Shown: piece after piece, positions 42,791-52,128 of the stretch
Position numbering within the stretch: the first letter of the stretch is position 1
Layout of the letters: each line of letters starts with the position of its first letter
Assembly: GCF_013426205.1 (NCBI RefSeq)
Contig: NC_089428.1
Location: 992,001-1,056,000, forward strand
From: Metarhizium brunneum
Lineage: Eukaryota; Ascomycota; Sordariomycetes; Hypocreales; Clavicipitaceae
Length of the DNA: 64,000 bases
Direction: 5' to 3'
Translations under genes and position numbers: made by a program
Notes under the pieces: generated by a model
The model's database searches: none
Seen by the model: the letters and a program-made list of their open reading frames with translations, nothing else
What the model was told of the DNA's origin: nothing

Positions 42791-43751
42791 CTAATAGTCC
42801 AGCTTGGCTGCCTTCGCAAGGGCCTTGCAGCTAGTTAAGAAACCCCAGCATCGGGCACAGTTGAGCTCGTACGTTGCCTTTGCATACAGCAGGCTATCTG
42901 TTCCACAACCGTCCTTCAACATGATGGTGTCGAAGCCTTGAGCATGGGCGTCTTGTAGAGTAGAGCCGACGCACTGATCCGTGTTGACACCCGAAAATAG
43001 GAGGGTACGGATGCCTTTCTCCCTCAGATACTCGCCCAAGGCAGACTTGTCGTTCCAGAGACCAGAGTTGCGATTCTTGTGAATCCAGACGTCTGGACGG
43101 GCCGCTTTCTTGCCCTCCTCATACGCGCCAGCCAAGGGTCCATGCAGCGCCGTGTTCCATGTTCCCCTCATCATGACCCGGCCGGCATTGACCCGGCTGC
43201 CATCCTCGAGTACAATTTCTCCTAGGTCCGTGCCTGGCAATTTGGTGAGATTCGGCCGTTCGCCGCACTTGAGAAAGTTTGCGGGATCGTTAGGGTCGCC
43301 ATGTCGGTCTCCAAGGCCGTAGTCGACCTTTTCCGTGTTGACATCAAAGGCAAACACGCGAACTTCGGCCGGTGGCATGGTGGCGAGATCATCTTCAGTC
43401 AGGCCCCAATTAAGCCAGATAATCTGGAGACCAAGCTTGCGCGCAGCCGGTATGGCGTAGTGGAGGATCGCGTCCTGGGCTTCATACATGGGGGGGGCGG
43501 ACGGCGGATCGAGTGCTTTATGTAAGGCCCCTGTTCTGCATATCGATGATGACCAACGCCGTCTTGATTGGGTCGATTTTAATGTTGGCAAGTTCACAAT
43601 CAAGGTCGACGCCGTTGTCTGCCAAGTTGGATGTTGGGTCTGCTGGGTGCGTCAGGTCCCAGCCATCAGGAGTCTAAATCCAAGTATTTCCCTCTGTTCC
43701 AACGAGAACCTTGGGCTTGTCAGTGGCATTCTTGGTCAATATGGTGGCCAT
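42791..43751 (-). pseudogene. Isochorismatase-family hydrolase, disrupted
   Basis: From the ATG at 43751 the frame reads MATILTKNATDKPKVLVGTE, then hits TAG in the segment NTWI-stop-TPDGWDLTHP. It resumes to TALVIIDMQN (catalytic Asp) and then needs a frameshift, about 43525-43535, to join ALHKALDPPSAPPMY. The rest is intact: WIHKNRNSGLW (catalytic Lys) and GVNTDQCVGSTLQDA (nucleophile Cys). Two independent lesions make this a pseudogene unless both are assembly errors. No intron that fixes both is apparent. The C-terminal 250 residues are well preserved, so loss may be recent. Confidence 0.75.
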
Positions 43752-44440
43752 TTTTATTTATGAGGAGTATCGAGCCGTGACTGGGGTCCAAGGCCGAAGT
43801 ATTCGCTGATGCGTGATGGGGATTGACTTTACTTCTGCCACACATTGCGAGAAGAACAGAGGCAATTCTGCTTAGTAAGAGGCACATGTTGTCTGTGCAG
43901 ATCCTTGGGCCAATTTGTCGAATTTTGCCCACGTAGGTGCTTTGTACTACCATGAGGTCACGAAGCATTGCAGCACGGACCGACCCTCGATCCTGACGAT
44001 AGGTGACAAAGGCTCGAGACCTAGTTGAGGACTTGGGCTTTCAGGCTCGTAGTCTCACCGCTGCTTTGTACAAATCAAGTTCATCTGCCCCGAGGGCCTT
44101 GAGGAAAACCAAGGACCCTTGACACCAAACGAGTTATGGCTGAAAGTCCACGTTGCTCCAAGTCCCGTAACCGAGCCCTCGAAAAGAAATTTCTCGAAGC
44201 AACCAGTCAGTGCTAGCTCTTGCTGCTCTCTTCTTCATGATCAGGAGTTTGTGGCAGCTCCAAGTGCGTATTTAAACCGTTCTCCAGTCAAGTCCTTCAA
44301 GAAAGAGACGGGATTAATATGGTTGATCAATCAGGCAAGGGTCTGATCCAAATCAAGTTGCTGAATGCCAGCCGACTGAAAGAGAGACTTGCACCAGCCA
44401 ATTTGAGGGGAGATTTTTCCCAACTAGCGACTCCTAGATG
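43752..44440. other. Intergenic with dispersed-repeat copy
   Basis: Contains the inverted repeat copy at 43985-44135. No gene. Confidence 0.5.
43985..44135 (-). repeat. Dispersed repeat family, copy 3 (inverted)
   Basis: On the minus strand it shows GGGTCCTTGGTTTTCCTCAAGG, CTAGGTCTCG and ATCGTCAGGATC, collinear with copy 1 at 3963-4140. Confidence 0.6.
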
Positions 44441-45291
44441 ACATTTTAGCAGAATTGAAAATACGTTCGTAGCTGCTCCGCATACCGCATAGCCAGGATC
44501 AGTCTTGTAGCGCCCAAGTGCACGCGGCTCATCGAAGTAGTGGCCGCATCTCGCGATAATGGGCTTCTTGAAAGTCTTACTGCGAAGACTGCATATAGAC
44601 GGGAAGTCCTCCGCTTTTCCGTCATGACCACTATCCTGATCCTTGGCCATCTTTCGATCTGCGCTAGTAATAATTCTCCCACCGATATTATTGTTTCCTT
44701 TTGTGAGTGTATCCCACTCGGTATCCAATTGCCAGCCCTACTTGTAATCTCCCCGGGCATGCAGGAATTTGCAGCTATCTAGAAATAACGTTAGCACACA
44801 TGGAGAGTCTGGACACAAACAAGCAACTAGTAGACAAGACTCACCACCAAAGCCGCAGCTTCCGTACCTTTTCCAATCTTTGCACACATTTGGGTCGTAG
44901 TCCTGTATAATGGTAGACCGGATAGTAGAAGCGCCCCTTTGGACCGGGCCAATTCTTTGAGAGGCAACGTCTGCCTTTGGCTGATGTGGAGGGCTTTTTG
45001 GAATCAGATTAGATCTCTCACTGGACCCCTTTTCAGGCCGCACTGCTGAAGACGTTGTGATGAAGAGATCCTGGTCCGCTATCCTGTCGTCCTTTGATGA
45101 AGCGGGTACAGCGACATCTTTCCTTCTTCGCTTGATGGATGTGCTGGCTGCACTATCGGACGTGGAATCGTCGATTCTTTCGTAGTCGTTCTGACACTGC
45201 TTCTCGCACCGGGTCGTCTGCTCTTGAACCGGACAGGTTGGGTATAAAGTGATATTGGCACTGTAATCGACTGCTCCTCTGCTCCGGCCAT
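44440..45291 (-). pseudogene. Decayed copy of pre-mRNA splicing factor CWC24 (CCCH + RING)
   Basis: The minus-strand frames give an N-terminus VRFKSRRPGARS, then after a frameshift (about 45150-45190) KRRRKDVAVPASS, then YDPNVCKDWKRYGSCGFG. A conserved-looking 66-bp intron (44844-44779) follows, then DSCKFLHARGDYK, completing the CCCH finger. A TAG stop at 44740-44738 interrupts K-stop-GWQLDTEWD. In the RING, four zinc ligands are lost (for example CGHYFDEPRAL where CWC24 has two Cys). CWC24 acts in the first splicing step. This copy cannot be functional, so the working gene must lie elsewhere. Confidence 0.75.
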
Positions 45292-46553
45292 GTTGCGTAA
45301 GATGACCAGGTCGAATAAGTTTTGGTAGAATTACATATGTACCGAGAGGTGGAAGTTGGAAGGCTTAGTAAGAAAACGCCGACTTTAGGCGCGCGAGCAA
45401 GTGGCAACCAGACTTGACTTGACTTGTTGCCAGGAGTGTGACCAAACAGATCCCCTAGTCACAGCCGCGGCCGAAAGTCAAATGTCATTCGTGAAGGCTG
45501 GCTGTGTGATGTAGTGAGAAAAGCCGTATTGGCGAATTGTTTCTTTCGCGCAAGTATACGGGATGGATGATGGAATTTGCGAAAAGTGTCGTGTCGCAGT
45601 ACATAGGTCCATGAAACCTGGATTCCATCGATTAGGTGCTGTGGGCATGAGCTCCCTACACAAGTATCTATTCTGTTCATGTCCGGATCATGCCTATATG
45701 CAGTACTTGTCATCATACAAGTCTCTCAATGACATCAGCTTTTACATATACAAGACAAAGAACGTCGCAAGCCACCAACATGGTGGCATGTCTAGGCGCG
45801 GGACAAAATCACATGGCATCCTTGTCGCATGAAAGATGGTTCGGCAACAAAGATCGTCAGTGATGCGAGCAGTCAGATTCACGATGCACATGTCATCAAC
45901 ACATGTAGCTAAGCCACGGCCGCATTCATACCACCGGACTTTTCGCGGAACGTGGCGTTGACGGGCCAGGGGCCGGGACAGCTCGACATAGGAACTGTGG
46001 GATGACTGCTGCATGAGCGGACGAGCCGACGCGGCCCGGTGCCGCACCAAACGTACTGATGGTATGGATGAATTGATCCATTTCTTGCGCGGTGCTCAGG
46101 ATGGCCAGTCGTCCAGCAAGCCACGTTCTTGGTGGCGTACAGCAATGCTCCGGCCAATGCAAATCCCGTCGGGGAGCGGCGCTCGACAAGCTTCATGGTA
46201 GGAATTAGACTGTAAACGCGGCAAGTCGGGCTGCTTGTAAGCCTTCCGTCGCACCAGACGTAAAGACCACTTGACGTAATAACTACAAGTCCACGCATCG
46301 TAATGCGTCAGACACTAGTAAAGTTGGTGATTCGTGGCGGCGCTTAATCTCGCGATGGCCTCAGCCACGGACTGCGTGGAAGCAAACTCAAACCTACATG
46401 TAGTTCCAAAGAGCTCTATAAATACGAGTAGTCGTTCCCTACCCCTGCGTTTTTTTCTTACCATCGACACAAATTTGCCACTTTTCGACCTTGAATCTTT
46501 GCTCTCTCTCTGCACTGCAGTCGTCTAGAAGCTTGGTCTTGCAGCGCGCCGTC
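45292..46553. other. Intergenic, no gene seen
   Basis: Short overlapping frames only. The 3' end (46400-46553) is C/T-rich leader for the F-box gene. Confidence 0.5.
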
Positions 46554-47519
46554 ATGGATGAAACACACCCTGATCCGCTCGATCCCATGAGTTATACGAC
46601 GCAAAGGCTCCCCTTCCGTGATAATACGTTGGATAATGCGCAGTTGACGACACGTTGTCCGCTTGACAATGGCCGACACACCGACGCGTCCATCCCCGCG
46701 AGGCATTCCGTCGGCCATCTCGACCAGCTTCCAGCAGAGCTGCTCATCCAGGTTCTGCTATGTACCGACATCCCGTCGCTAACAGCTTTCCGCCGTGTCA
46801 ACCGCCGCGCCATGGAGCTGGTCGACTCGGTACCCGAGTACGCCGCCATCATCAAGCATTGCCCCGACATCATCCGCGCCATACTCGCCGTCGAGGCAGA
46901 TGCATTTGACTGCCGTGTACTATACAGAACCCTGAGCACAAGCCGATGCTCCACGTGTTCGCATTTTGGCGACTTCCTCTACCTTGTTGACTGCCGCCGA
47001 GTCTGCTACTTCTGCTTCACCGAGCGGCTAGAATACTTTCCTCTCACAATCGGCCGCGCATCACGCTTGCTCACCCCCGACCCGACACGGCCGCGCGTCA
47101 CTCGTCGCCAGTTACTGCGTGAGGCAAACCCCCCTAGTATTCTGAGTTTACCTGGGTGGTACTGTGCCCCCTGGAACGGTGACGAGGGCAAATTGGCGCG
47201 GAATCGGCTTCAACTTTTTGACCGGCGAGCATTGATTCAGGACCTGGAGGGTTCTGGTCTTCCAAATGACGACAAATTTGACAGGGAACCTCTGCGGTTC
47301 ATGGCCATCATTACCGCACCGTACTTGTTCGATTCTGGTCGGCAGGCCGATTGGGGATACTTCTGCCTTGGCTGTGGTGAGGAGTCTGATGATGAGGAAA
47401 CGACGGATGTCAGGATGAAATACCTGAGAGAGGAGGTTTTGGAGCACATGGTGAGGTATGGACCGGTGAGGGAGGTGCCAGATGAGTGGGACACGTTCAT
47501 GCATGTCAATCAAATCTGA
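46554..47519 (+). CDS. F-box domain protein
   Basis: Intronless, 321 residues from the ATG at 46554 (MDETHPDPLD); an in-frame earlier codon at 46491 gives only non-conserved sequence. The F-box is at about residues 56-95: LDQLPAELLIQVLLCTDIPSL..FRRVNRRAMELVDS. Further on, a Cys-rich patch (CSTCSHFGDFLYLVDCRRVCYFC) resembles a small zinc site often found in fungal F-box proteins of this architecture. It probably serves as an SCF substrate adaptor; target unknown. Confidence 0.78.
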   Translation: MDETHPDPLDPMSYTTQRLPFRDNTLDNAQLTTRCPLDNGRHTDASIPARHSVGHLDQLPAELLIQVLLCTDIPSLTAFRRVNRRAMELVDSVPEYAAIIKHCPDIIRAILAVEADAFDCRVLYRTLSTSRCSTCSHFGDFLYLVDCRRVCYFCFTERLEYFPLTIGRASRLLTPDPTRPRVTRRQLLREANPPSILSLPGWYCAPWNGDEGKLARNRLQLFDRRALIQDLEGSGLPNDDKFDREPLRFMAIITAPYLFDSGRQADWGYFCLGCGEESDDEETTDVRMKYLREEVLEHMVRYGPVREVPDEWDTFMHVNQI

Positions 47520-48350
47520 TGGGGAAGTCAAGTTCTCCCTGAATGTCTCGACCACTATTTGCAGACAACTGATTAGCTCTCCCCTGGGTCATTTGCAGTG
47601 GCCGTCAGCTCATCTCGTGGGCGTCTCGTTTGGCGGCTCTCTGGCGGCAGGGCCCTCGCTTGTGGTCTTGGGCGGGCTGGATGGTGTGTGCACCAGGGAG
47701 CAGCTTGAACAGCTGGCGTTGCGAGTAGTGCTGTTGTTCTGGGTATTGGGCGCGCCGTGGTGAGGAAGAGGGCGTCGGAAGTTGCTGGCTTCATCGGCGA
47801 TGTCTGGGCGAGGGTAGAATACTAGAAACAGCGCAATCACATGCGACCTCGAAATCTACAACTCCAAGAGTGGGGGTCAAGTGGGGGGCCGACTAATTTA
47901 ATTAGCCTGGACAAACCAGGTCTTGGAATCGAGATCTTGCACATCAATGACGTATCTGCCACAACCAAGATCCGATGGTCCGTGGACCGCTTGGAGCGTT
48001 CACGCGCTGAAGAACAATCATGGCCGCTTTCTTGCAACATGGAGCCCGAAACAGCTCGTGTGTGACGTATGCGCAACAATGGCATACTCTGCCATGCTTT
48101 TGTTCTCGAGTCCTTGACCGTCATGGGCCATGCTGCGGCTCCGTCCTTGATACAAGACAATCTGTTTAAAAAAACACGAGGCCAACCATTTTGTCTCCCT
48201 CAGCTTCAACTTGTTGTCTGCTTGGAATCTGCCTGAGCACCTTGGCTGGCCTCTTCTCACACATCTACAGCCTGTCGCTTACAGAAGCAACATTATACGC
48301 CGAAAAGAAACACCAGGCATCAGATACAATTCCGTTTCGCGGCCGTCACA
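47520..48350. other. Intergenic, no gene seen
   Basis: Frames at 47482-47840 and 47837-48160 lie on both strands without domains. Promoter side of the acid phosphatase gene. Confidence 0.5.
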
Positions 48351-49790
48351 ATGAAGGCGACCACGTTTCACTCCCTGACTTCCGTTGCGCTTGGCGTCGG
48401 GGCCATGCAGCTTCAGACTCCCCTCTACTCGTCATATTCTTTCAACCCCCTCCAGCATCTCGCAGGAATTGCTCCCTATTATGAACCGGCAGATCCTCCG
48501 CGAGACCCAAACCCTCCTCAAGGCTGCACGGTAACTCGAGCGGCCTACCTTGTACGGCACGCAGCCATCAATGCAAACGATTTCGACTACGAGCAGTACC
48601 TGCAGCCCTTTCTCTACAAGCTAGGCAACGCGACAGTCGACTGGGCCAAAATACCCCAGCTCTCTTTCTTGGCCGTCTGGGAGCCTCCGTCCTTTAGCGA
48701 GCAGGAGCTGTTGACCAGGACCGGCAAGGTTGAGGCCGGCCAACTCGGGCTCTCCATCTCATACCGGTATCCGAAGCTCAAGTTGCCTCAGAGGGTATGG
48801 ACTTCGACCGCAGAACGCACGGTACAGAGCGCCAGGGGCTTCGTCCGAGGCCTGGAGATGGACGACAACACCATCAACCTGGTTGAGATCCCAGAGGGCA
48901 AGGAGGACGGAGCGGACAGCCTGACCCCGTACAAGAGCTGCAAAGGCTACACCGCCGCCGCAGGAGCAGAGCAACAGCGCAAATACGTCGATTTGTACAC
49001 GGCGCCCATCATCGCACGGCTGAAGAGCCTGGCCCCAGGCTTCAACTTCACGTCCGACGACGTCACAGCCATGCAGGCCATGTGCGGCTATGACACCGTC
49101 ATCCGCGGGTCCTCGCCCTTCTGCTCGACGGACCTCTTCTCCCCCGACGAGTGGCTGCAGTTCGAGTACGGCCAGGACATCCAGTACCACTACAACACCG
49201 GCTACGGCAGCCCCTACGCCGGCGCCATCGGCTTCCCGTGGGTCAACGCGACGATGAACCTCCTGGCGGCCGATACTTCGGCCCAAGACATGTACGTGTC
49301 CTTCACGCACCGCGAGCTTCCGCCCGCGGCCCTCGTCGCCATGGGCCTGTTCAACAACAGCCTCTTCTCTGGCGGCAACGACGTCAACGCCACCATGCCC
49401 CTGGACCAGATCAACTACAATCGCGCCTGGGTCTCGAGCCGCATCCTCCCGTTCCTGACGAACATTGCCATTGAGCGCATGAACTGCAGCGCGAACCATG
49501 CCGTCGCCGCCGCCCAGGGCAGGAACATGAGCTCGTCTCCCTCTGCGACGACATACTACCGCGTCCTGCTCAACCGGAGCCCCCAGGTGCTGCCGGGCTG
49601 CTTCGACGGACCGGGGCAGAGCTGCTCGGCCAAGGTGCTGCCGGCGTTTCTGCAGCAGCGCGCAGACACGTTTCGGAATTACTCTGCTGTTTGTGGCAAC
49701 ACGTATAAGAATTCGACTGATGCGGTGACATTCTATACCAATTCGAATAACGGGACTGTTGTGGGCAAGAAGAGACACTTGATGTGGTAG
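48351..49790 (+). CDS. Secreted histidine acid phosphatase (phytase-like)
   Basis: Intronless, 479 residues, with an N-terminal hydrophobic signal-like stretch. The catalytic N-terminal motif reads YLVRHAAINAND, a variant of the family's RHGxRxP with Gly and the second Arg replaced. The C-terminal catalytic motif is FTHRELPPAALVAMGLFNN, where many members have HD. Other family phrases: VWTSTAERTVQSARGFVRGL, CGYDTVIRGSSPFC, WLQFEYGQDIQYHYNTGYG. Eight or more sequons and paired Cys fit secretion. It belongs to the fungal histidine-phosphatase clade. The altered motifs question classical phytase activity. Confidence 0.82.
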   Translation: MKATTFHSLTSVALGVGAMQLQTPLYSSYSFNPLQHLAGIAPYYEPADPPRDPNPPQGCTVTRAAYLVRHAAINANDFDYEQYLQPFLYKLGNATVDWAKIPQLSFLAVWEPPSFSEQELLTRTGKVEAGQLGLSISYRYPKLKLPQRVWTSTAERTVQSARGFVRGLEMDDNTINLVEIPEGKEDGADSLTPYKSCKGYTAAAGAEQQRKYVDLYTAPIIARLKSLAPGFNFTSDDVTAMQAMCGYDTVIRGSSPFCSTDLFSPDEWLQFEYGQDIQYHYNTGYGSPYAGAIGFPWVNATMNLLAADTSAQDMYVSFTHRELPPAALVAMGLFNNSLFSGGNDVNATMPLDQINYNRAWVSSRILPFLTNIAIERMNCSANHAVAAAQGRNMSSSPSATTYYRVLLNRSPQVLPGCFDGPGQSCSAKVLPAFLQQRADTFRNYSAVCGNTYKNSTDAVTFYTNSNNGTVVGKKRHLMW

Positions 49791-50496
49791 TGCTGTGTAT
49801 TATAGAGTAGACTAGGCAGTCGTGCCTCATTGCAGAATTAGAAATCGATAAACAAGCGCAGATAGTTTCCTGTTGAAATAAATAAAACATATTAGCGTAC
49901 TATTACAGGCAGAGGCCGCCTAACTCTTTTGAGTCGCCGTCTTATTTCTGGCAAATCTCCCCTCACCAATACTGGAGTCCTGGACTAACCGTCAACCACC
50001 TAGAGTCGATGCCTCGGCTCCGGCCCGGTCGCGTTATTCCCCCGGCTCCGTTTCTCGACTACCGGCCGTCGGTGGGTGAATTTCTCGGCGGGCTTACTCT
50101 TTTCGCTAGGTGTGCTTACCTCTCTTAGTAGGTAAGTATTTATAATAAAATATATTTATTTATAATAAAATATAACCTAATGTTTAAGTACCTGGTAGTG
50201 GATAAGCGCACCTAGCAAAAAGAGTAAGCCCGCCGAGTAATTCATGTCGGTGGCACGCGGCTGCTCTAACCGGCGACAAATCTGGGGAATAATACCCTAA
50301 CCCATCCGCTTCGTACCTCCGTGTCCGACGGCCAGAATCTATACTAGCCGCCGCTCGGGAGTAAACGACCACCGAACAAGCCATCCAATCTCATTAACTT
50401 CAAAATGATATAAAAACAGCAGCATCTGCTCCTCCGCCCCTTCGGAGCCATCGTCATTTCGGGCTCGGCAACATCCAGAAGCAAGGGCAAATCAAC
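49791..50496. other. Intergenic with inverted-repeat element
   Basis: Holds a 154-bp terminal-inverted-repeat element at 50084-50237. Otherwise no gene. Confidence 0.55.
50084..50237. mobile_element. MITE-like inverted-repeat element, 154 bp
   Basis: The left end begins CTCGGCGGGCTTACTC (50084 on) and the right end is its near-perfect reverse complement through 50237. The arms are about 35 bp with a few mismatches (TTTTC versus TTTTT, GTG versus GCG). The core is AT-rich (TATTTATAATAAAATATA repeated). No coding capacity. A target-site duplication is not clear. Confidence 0.7.
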
Positions 50497-51681
50497 ATGT
50501 CGCCGACAGCACTAGAACCACTCTCCCTCGCCGGCAAGCTAGACCTCATCCCCGGCGTGCTCTCCCTCCTCGCAGCCGGCCTCGTAGCCGCCATCACGGG
50601 TCTCTGGCGAACGCAAAGAGACGCGCCCACGTACCGCCTCCACGTGGCGTATGCGATCCTTCGCAAAAGCGCAGAGCGATACTCCCTGGCTCAGCTGCAG
50701 TGGGCACTCCCGTCCACCGAGCAAGTATACGAACAGTACGCGCGGGCTGCGGGATTCAAGCCCCAGACGGTGTCTTTGGGCCACGGCGCAAAGGGACACT
50801 GGGTGGGGGATAAACATGCCAAAAACGTGCTGATTTGGTACCACGGTACGTTGCAAGCTTGTCAGTGAAGCCTTCTGTTGTCTAATGCACACATGTACAC
50901 CAGGGGGCGGGTTCGGCATGCCCGCCAACACGGCCTTTTTCGAGTTCTGGGAGAAGCTAGTCGTGTCCGCGCGCACCAGGGACAAGGACCTGGCCGTCTT
51001 TGCGCTGTCGTACACGCTCTCGCCGCACGCGAGGTACCCGACGCAGCTGACCCAGGCTGTCGAGGCGCTGCGGTACATTGTGTCCCAGGGGCGCCGGCCC
51101 GGGTCTATTCTGCTCGGGGGGGATTCGGCCGGCGCCAGTCTGGGGATGGGCGTGCTTTCGCACCTGGCGCACCCGCACCCGGCGATTCAGGAGTTGAAGC
51201 TACGCGAGCCGCTGGCCGGGACGGTCCTCATGGCGCCGCCTGCGTCGATGGATGAGAAGGTCGCCGAGGGGCGGGACGTGTACTGCGGCGGCGACGTTTT
51301 GGTGCCGGACGTGGCGATTCGGTGGCTGCACTTGTATCTTGGTGGTGCGAAGCGGGATTACTACACGGACCCGTATGATGCGCCGCCGAGCTGGTTCGAG
51401 TCGCTGCCTGTGAAGAAGATTCTGGTCCTGGGGGGCGGGAACGAGGTGCTGAGGCCGATTATAGAGGCTTTTGTGGAAAAGGTCAAGGTGAGTCGGTCGT
51501 GTCTTGTGTTGCGAGTTTGAACGTGTCGTGACTAATGGTTTAGCCGACTTTTCCTGCTATTGAGTTGTTTATTGGTAGGCGGGAAGCCCACGTGGCTCCT
51601 GTTTATAATATCTTTGTCGGGGATAGGAAGGAGACGGAGCAGGGTCGGCGATTGAAAGACTGGCTCGCTGATGTTCTGTAG
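50497..51681 (+). CDS. Alpha/beta hydrolase of the hormone-sensitive-lipase family
   Basis: Three exons (50497-50845, 50904-51487, 51544-51681) give 356 residues. The first splice (58-bp intron) creates the HGGGF oxyanion motif. GGDSAGASL supplies the nucleophile Ser; EAHVAPVYN holds the likely catalytic His. An Asp in the KILVLGGGNEVL region would complete the triad, but here the usual G-x-x-D is not obvious. The N-terminal LSLLAAGLVAAITGLW is a membrane anchor, as in steryl-acetyl-hydrolase-like fungal enzymes. Likely an ER or lipid-linked esterase; substrate unknown. Confidence 0.85.
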
Positions 51682-52128
51682 GTGGCCGGGTTTTGTCGTT
51701 GAGTATGCGACATGGTCTTGCCTGAAATCGTGAATACTTCACACCTTAGCCATACATCAAGTCGTATACATAACATTAGCCCTTGAATAAAGACTCAGTC
51801 ATCATACTCTAGGCAACTTTGTACCACACCATTCAACCATCTCAAGAACAATCTGTTCCATCCACGCAAGCTCTTGATCCCAGTGAACAGCACAAATGCG
51901 TTTTTATGCCCACCTCTGCCTCCTCCCCAACGCAGAAACCTTCCTGGTCAACCGTGGTCATGTCCACATTATCCAACAAGGTGCGCCGAGTGAGGTCGTC
52001 TTAGAATAGCAAGAAACTGCCCCTCACCAGGACAAATCTCGAAGTCGACAAGACACTTTTTGCTTCCAAGTGGCTGGGGTACTTGTCCATCTCAGCAAGA
52101 ATCAATTTCTGTAGTTGCGTCCATGACT
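51682..52128. other. Intergenic between converging genes
   Basis: 3' flanks of the hydrolase and the ankyrin gene; nothing recognisable. Confidence 0.5.

Noticed and set aside
50140..50160. TTAGTAGGTAAGTATTT as another micro-exon unit
   Set aside because: It lies inside the 154-bp inverted-repeat element, and the spacer codon would be TAG.
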